From the NCBI RefSeq assembly GCF_018069925.1, contig NZ_JAGPXB010000003.1, forward strand, positions 1 through 64,000: a stretch of 64,000 nt of DNA, written 5' to 3'. This DNA is from Flavobacterium erciyesense (lineage in GTDB: Bacteria > Bacteroidota > Bacteroidia > Flavobacteriales > Flavobacteriaceae). The notes below the pieces were generated by a model. It saw only the letters and a list, made by a program, of their open reading frames with translations, ran no database searches and was not told the origin of the DNA. Of the stretch, positions 60,631 through 64,000 are shown in pieces (position 1 is the first letter of the stretch; every line of letters starts with the position of its first letter). The translations under genes were made by a program, and so were the position numbers.

Positions 60631-61911
60631 TTATGCTTCCAACACTTCTTCGACTTCTCCATCGGCTTCCCATTTACCCACCACAGAAGTTGCAAGTGCA
60701 TTCCCTAAAACATTGGTTGCGCTTCTGAACATATCACAAAAATGATCAATTGGCAAAATCAAAGCTATCCCTTCAATAGGAATATCAAACATCCCACAAG
60801 TAGCAGCTACCACCACCAAACTAGCTCTTGGAACCCCTGCAATACCTTTACTGGTAAGCATTAGCACCAATAACATGGTCATTTGTGTACCTAAATCTAA
60901 ATCGATTCCGTAAGCTTGCGCAATAAAAACACTTGCAAAAGTCATATACATCATACTTCCATCTAGGTTGAATGAATACCCCAATGGCAACATAAAAGAT
61001 ACAATTCTATCCTTAACTCCAAAACGCTCCAATTCCTCAGTTAATTTAGGAAAAACGGCTTCACTACTTGTTGTACCAAAAGCAATAATTAAAGGACTAA
61101 CAATTCGTTTAAGCAAAACTGGCATTCTACTTTTTAGAAAGATAAAACCAACTGCAATTAAAACTACCCATAGAGAAGAAATCCCGATCAGAAACGACCC
61201 AAAAAACTTAAAATAAGTAATCGCCAATTCCTGAAAATCACGTACTGCAAACACACCTGCTATAGCACCAAAAACACCGATTGGAGCAAATTTCATCACA
61301 TAATTAACCATTTTTAGTACAATATGTGAGGTTTTATCAAGCGCGTTAATTACTGGCTTTACATAATCACCTAATGAAGCTGCAGCTAAACCAAAAAAGA
61401 TTGAAAAGATCACAATTTGTAAAATTTCATTAGTTGCCATTGCTTCAAAAATACTTTTGGGAACAATATGCTCAATAAAATTTTCAAATGAAATGTTTTG
61501 TGTTTTTGCTGTAACCTCTGCAACAGAGCCTAATTCAACATTAGATAAATTTAAACCAACACCAGGCTCAAGAATGTTTACAAAAAACATCCCTAGCAAT
61601 AAAGATATGAATGAAGCCGTAAAAAACCATCCCATAGCTTTACCACCAATGCGACCAACTGCTTTGATATCGCCCAATTTAGCAATTCCAACAACTAGCG
61701 TTGTGAAAACTAATGGCGAGATAATCATTTGCACCAAGCGAATAAAAACAGTCGCTAAAATTTTAATTTTAGTACTAAAAGCTTGAGCTGATTCTGCATC
61801 AATGTTATTATGAATAACAATTCCTAAAATAGCCCCAAGTATCATGGCTACCAAAATTTGTCCTGTTAATCCTGAAAAAAAAGATGCTTTTTTTGTGGTA
61901 ATATTATCCAT
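60631..61911 (-). CDS. Dicarboxylate/amino-acid:cation symporter (DAACS)
   Basis: The 426-residue protein is a glutamate/dicarboxylate transporter of the GltP/DctA family: eight membrane segments and two reentrant loops, with the substrate-site motifs IAFGTTSSEAVFP (about residues 276-288), FMLPLGYSFNLDGSMMYMTF (about 306-325) and SKGIAGVPRASLVVVAATCG (about 352-371). It couples uptake to sodium or protons. The substrate could be glutamate, aspartate, malate or succinate. It is convergent with the rRNA methyltransferase gene. Confidence 0.93.
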   Translation of the reverse strand: MDNITTKKASFFSGLTGQILVAMILGAILGIVIHNNIDAESAQAFSTKIKILATVFIRLVQMIISPLVFTTLVVGIAKLGDIKAVGRIGGKAMGWFFTASFISLLLGMFFVNILEPGVGLNLSNVELGSVAEVTAKTQNISFENFIEHIVPKSIFEAMATNEILQIVIFSIFFGLAAASLGDYVKPVINALDKTSHIVLKMVNYVMKFAPIGVFGAIAGVFAVRDFQELAITYFKFFGSFLIGISSLWVVLIAVGFIFLKSRMPVLLKRIVSPLIIAFGTTSSEAVFPKLTEELERFGVKDRIVSFMLPLGYSFNLDGSMMYMTFASVFIAQAYGIDLDLGTQMTMLLVLMLTSKGIAGVPRASLVVVAATCGMFDIPIEGIALILPIDHFCDMFRSATNVLGNALATSVVGKWEADGEVEEVLEA

Positions 61912-62009
61912 TAAAAAGTTTTAAAATTTATAAAAATGACATTTTTCTGAGCTCGACTATTTAAAAATCAAGTAAAACAACCTTGCTTAAATTGGATGTA
62001 AAAATAGCT

Positions 62010-63068
62010 TTAATATATTTTATTTATCAAATAAAAATCAGCAATTACTATGGCAGCCATCGCCTCCACAATTGGTACTGCACGAGGTACCACACAAGGG
62101 TCATGACGGCCTTTACCTGTCATCTCTGTTATTGCTCCTTTGTTATCCAAAGATTCTTGTTTTTGCATGATAGTTGCTACAGGCTTAAATGCTACATTGA
62201 AGTAAATATCCATTCCGTTACTAATTCCGCCCTGAATACCTCCTGAACGATTGGTTTTGGTAGTACCATCAGCGTGATATAAATCGTTGTGCTCACTGCC
62301 CTTCATTTTAGCACCTTCAAAACCACTCCCATATTCAAAACCTTTTACGGCATTGATTGATAACATTGCTTTACCTAATTCAGCATGTAGTTTATCAAAA
62401 ACTGGTTCTCCTAAACCTACTGGAACGTTTTTAATAACACAAGTAACCACACCTCCTACGGTATCACCTTGCTTGCGTATGTCCTTGATGTAAGCTTCCA
62501 TATCGGCAGCAGTCGACGCATCTGGGCATCGAACCGGATTATCTTCAATCGAATTAAAATCTAATTCTTGATACGGAATATCTAACGTTATTGGTCCAAC
62601 TGCAGAAACATAAGCGTGGATTTTAATTTCAGGAAGCATTTGTTTTGCAATAGCTCCTGCAACTACTCTACTAGCCGTTTCACGAGCTGAACTTCTGCCT
62701 CCACCGCGATAATCACGAAAACCATATTTTTGATCGTAAACATAATCCGCATGACTCGGGCGGTAATTATCCTTAATATGTGAATAATCATCTGATTTTT
62801 GATTGGTATTGGGAATAATAAAACCAATTGGTGTACCCGTAGTTTTACCTTCAAAAAGACCAGATAAAAACTGTACATCATCTGGCTCTTTTCGCTGAGT
62901 GACAATTGCTGATTGCCCTGGTTTTCTGCGCGCCATTTCAGCTTGAATTGCTTCAAGATCAATGGTAATTCCTGGGGGGCATCCATCGATAATACCTCCT
63001 AACGCTTCACCATGAGATTCTCCAAAAGTTGTTAATTTAAATAAGGTTCCGTAGCTATTACCTGCCAT
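62010..63068 (-). CDS. aroC: Chorismate synthase
   Basis: The 352-residue FMN enzyme makes chorismate from EPSP, the last step of the shikimate pathway and the precursor of menaquinone here. Conserved segments are [20 protein letters not shown] (about residues 8-27), [20 protein letters not shown] (about 47-66), [20 protein letters not shown] (about 103-122) and the [10 protein letters not shown] active-site region (about 123-132). Length agrees with the family. A minus-strand TACTTTTG element 16 nt upstream is a probable -7 box. Confidence 0.97.
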   Translation of the reverse strand: MAGNSYGTLFKLTTFGESHGEALGGIIDGCPPGITIDLEAIQAEMARRKPGQSAIVTQRKEPDDVQFLSGLFEGKTTGTPIGFIIPNTNQKSDDYSHIKDNYRPSHADYVYDQKYGFRDYRGGGRSSARETASRVVAGAIAKQMLPEIKIHAYVSAVGPITLDIPYQELDFNSIEDNPVRCPDASTAADMEAYIKDIRKQGDTVGGVVTCVIKNVPVGLGEPVFDKLHAELGKAMLSINAVKGFEYGSGFEGAKMKGSEHNDLYHADGTTKTNRSGGIQGGISNGMDIYFNVAFKPVATIMQKQESLDNKGAITEMTGKGRHDPCVVPRAVPIVEAMAAIVIADFYLINKIY

Positions 63069-63084
63069 TGTAGTTAGTTTTTAA

Positions 63085-63092
63085 CAAAAGTA
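63085..63092 (-). promoter_or_regulatory. -7 element TACTTTTG of aroC
   Basis: A perfect minus-strand TAnnTTTG match lies 16 nt upstream of the ATG. Confidence 0.5.
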
Positions 63093-63358
63093 CCATTTTA
63101 CTTTAAAGTTCAAAAGTTTAGTGTTTAAAGTTTTAGACTAAAGAGGACATTTATTGTTTTAAAAATTCATGAAAAGGGACTGTACAAGATCAAAAAGAGT
63201 AATAAGAAGTCCCTAATTATATTGTAACCTGTATCCGACACAAAGAGAAGAATAATAAAAAATAGTTGTCAACTTTAGATCTGAGATTTTATAACGAATA
63301 CATTAGATTATATAAGAAATGTCAAAAATGATATAAAGCATCCGCTAACTTATGACCT
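63093..63358. other. Gene-free stretch between aroC and the barrel gene
   Basis: About 270 bp with no gene, repeat or RNA that I can recognise. Confidence 0.5.
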
Positions 63359-63366
63359 ATCTTTGT
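63359..63366 (+). promoter_or_regulatory. -7 element TATCTTTG of the small barrel gene
   Basis: A perfect TAnnTTTG match lies 21 nt upstream of the preferred ATG at 63388. Confidence 0.6.
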
Positions 63367-63387
63367 AAAAACAAAAAGAAACAATTT

Positions 63388-63894
63388 ATGAAAAAGATTA
63401 TTTTATCAGCGATTATGCTAATGGGGTTAGCATTTACTGCACAAGCACAAGACATATCTAAAAATGCTTTAGGTTTGCGTTTTGGAGGAAGTAACGGATT
63501 TGGAACTGAAGTTTCTTACCAAAGAGGTTTATCTGACAACAATCGTTTGGAGTTGGATTTAGGATGGAGAAACAGAAGAGATTACAAAGGGTATGATGAT
63601 GATGCAGTTAAATTAACAGGTATCTATCAATGGGTATGGAACATTGATGGTGGTTTTAACTGGTACGCAGGTGTTGGTGGAGGTGTTGGAACCTATGATA
63701 GAAACGACCCGAACGATGTAAATTATAATGATGGTTTATTTGCATTTGCTGCTGGAAATATCGGAATTGAATACGATTTTGATATTCCTTTGTTAATCTC
63801 TCTAGACTTTAGACCAGAGTTTGGTGGTAACGGTGGATACTACAACAATAATTACGGAAGTGATGTTGCTGTATCATTAAGATACCAATTCTAA
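63388..63894 (+). CDS. Small outer-membrane beta-barrel protein
   Basis: The 168-residue protein has a signal peptide (1-20, FTAQAQ) and an eight-stranded-barrel-like pattern of amphipathic strands (LGLRFGGSNGFGTEVSYQRG, RLELDLGWRNR, VKLTGIYQWVWNI, NWYAGVGGGVGTY, NIGIEYDFDI, LLISLDFRPEFGG) ending VAVSLRYQF with the terminal Phe of outer-membrane proteins. It resembles small OmpA-like barrels without a peptidoglycan domain. ATG 63388 starts the signal; the 12 codons before it overlap the promoter. Confidence 0.82.
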   Translation: MKKIILSAIMLMGLAFTAQAQDISKNALGLRFGGSNGFGTEVSYQRGLSDNNRLELDLGWRNRRDYKGYDDDAVKLTGIYQWVWNIDGGFNWYAGVGGGVGTYDRNDPNDVNYNDGLFAFAAGNIGIEYDFDIPLLISLDFRPEFGGNGGYYNNNYGSDVAVSLRYQF

Positions 63895-63913
63895 AACACA
63901 ATCGCTATATAGT

Positions 63914-63948
63914 AAAAAGGCCATTCTTAATAAAGAATGGCCTTTTTG
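63914..63948 (+). terminator. Terminator of the small barrel gene
   Basis: AAAAAGGCCATTCTT pairs with AAGAATGGCCTTTTT, followed by GTTATTT. Confidence 0.9.
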
Positions 63949-64000
63949 TTATTTAAAAATGATAGGTTTTTTTGAATTAATTTTCAAAACACAAAACGGA

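Overview
The window is a low-GC chromosome segment from a member of the Flavobacteriaceae, most likely Flavobacterium. The evidence is type IX secretion C-terminal sorting domains on two nucleases, menaquinone and bacillithiol genes, the Bacteroidota promoter -7 element TAnnTTTG in front of many genes, and protein families typical of the group (LETM1-related protein, MnmD, PorT-like barrels).

Region 1 (1 to about 10.3 kb) is the unusual part: a cassette array of integron type. Twelve complete sites of 137-139 bp, plus a partial one at the left edge, separate mostly single genes that all lie on the + strand. Each site reads R''-arm / central region / arm-R', with TAAC and GTTA cores. In ten of the twelve complete cassettes the 9 or 10 bases at the cassette start are the exact reverse complement of the 9 or 10 bases that open the site at the end of the same cassette. 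This is what is expected if each cassette was once a closed circle joined at a G/TT recombination point. No integrase is visible; the array runs off the left edge. Cargo includes small membrane or lipoproteins, a TPR protein, DUF4288, a HigB/HigA-type toxin-antitoxin pair, a GNAT acetyltransferase, a serine hydrolase, an NTF2-like protein and three geneless cassettes made of 14-bp tandem repeats. Two of the geneless cassettes (5454-5968 and 7859-8290) have exchanged ends reciprocally. Four attC sites carry a perfect TAnnTTTG element at the same distance from the recombination point. The right end is decayed: a mutated last core, a DNA-glycosylase/DUF5655 pair, a pseudogene with two in-frame TGA codons, and two worn attC remnants.

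Region 2 (10.5 to 24.8 kb) holds small membrane proteins, a seven-repeat propeller lipoprotein, a DUF1801 protein, a beta-barrel protein, a NUMOD4/HNH-like DNA-binding protein, tRNA-His, bacillithiol deacetylase bshB1, a menaquinone-related pair (isochorismate synthase and a hotdog thioesterase), a beta-helix lipoprotein and two tandem secreted endonuclease I paralogues.

Region 3 (24.8 to 42.7 kb) holds purL, a LysR regulator, an acyl-CoA ligase, a divergent HxlR / royal-jelly-like protein / nitroreductase group, a candidate structured RNA, a MarR-fadB-fadA-fadE beta-oxidation cluster, a YihY protein and a Tat-exported superoxide dismutase.

Region 4 (42.9 to 64 kb) holds the LETM1-related protein, a bicarbonate module (small membrane protein, SulP transporter, two beta carbonic anhydrases) opposite an OxyR-like regulator, mnmD, ilvE, a MazG-like pyrophosphohydrolase, an ECF sigma cluster, kup, an RsmB-type methyltransferase, a dicarboxylate symporter, aroC and a small barrel protein. 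From 10.5 kb on the content is ordinary chromosomal housekeeping; the cassette array is the candidate for a little-described system.
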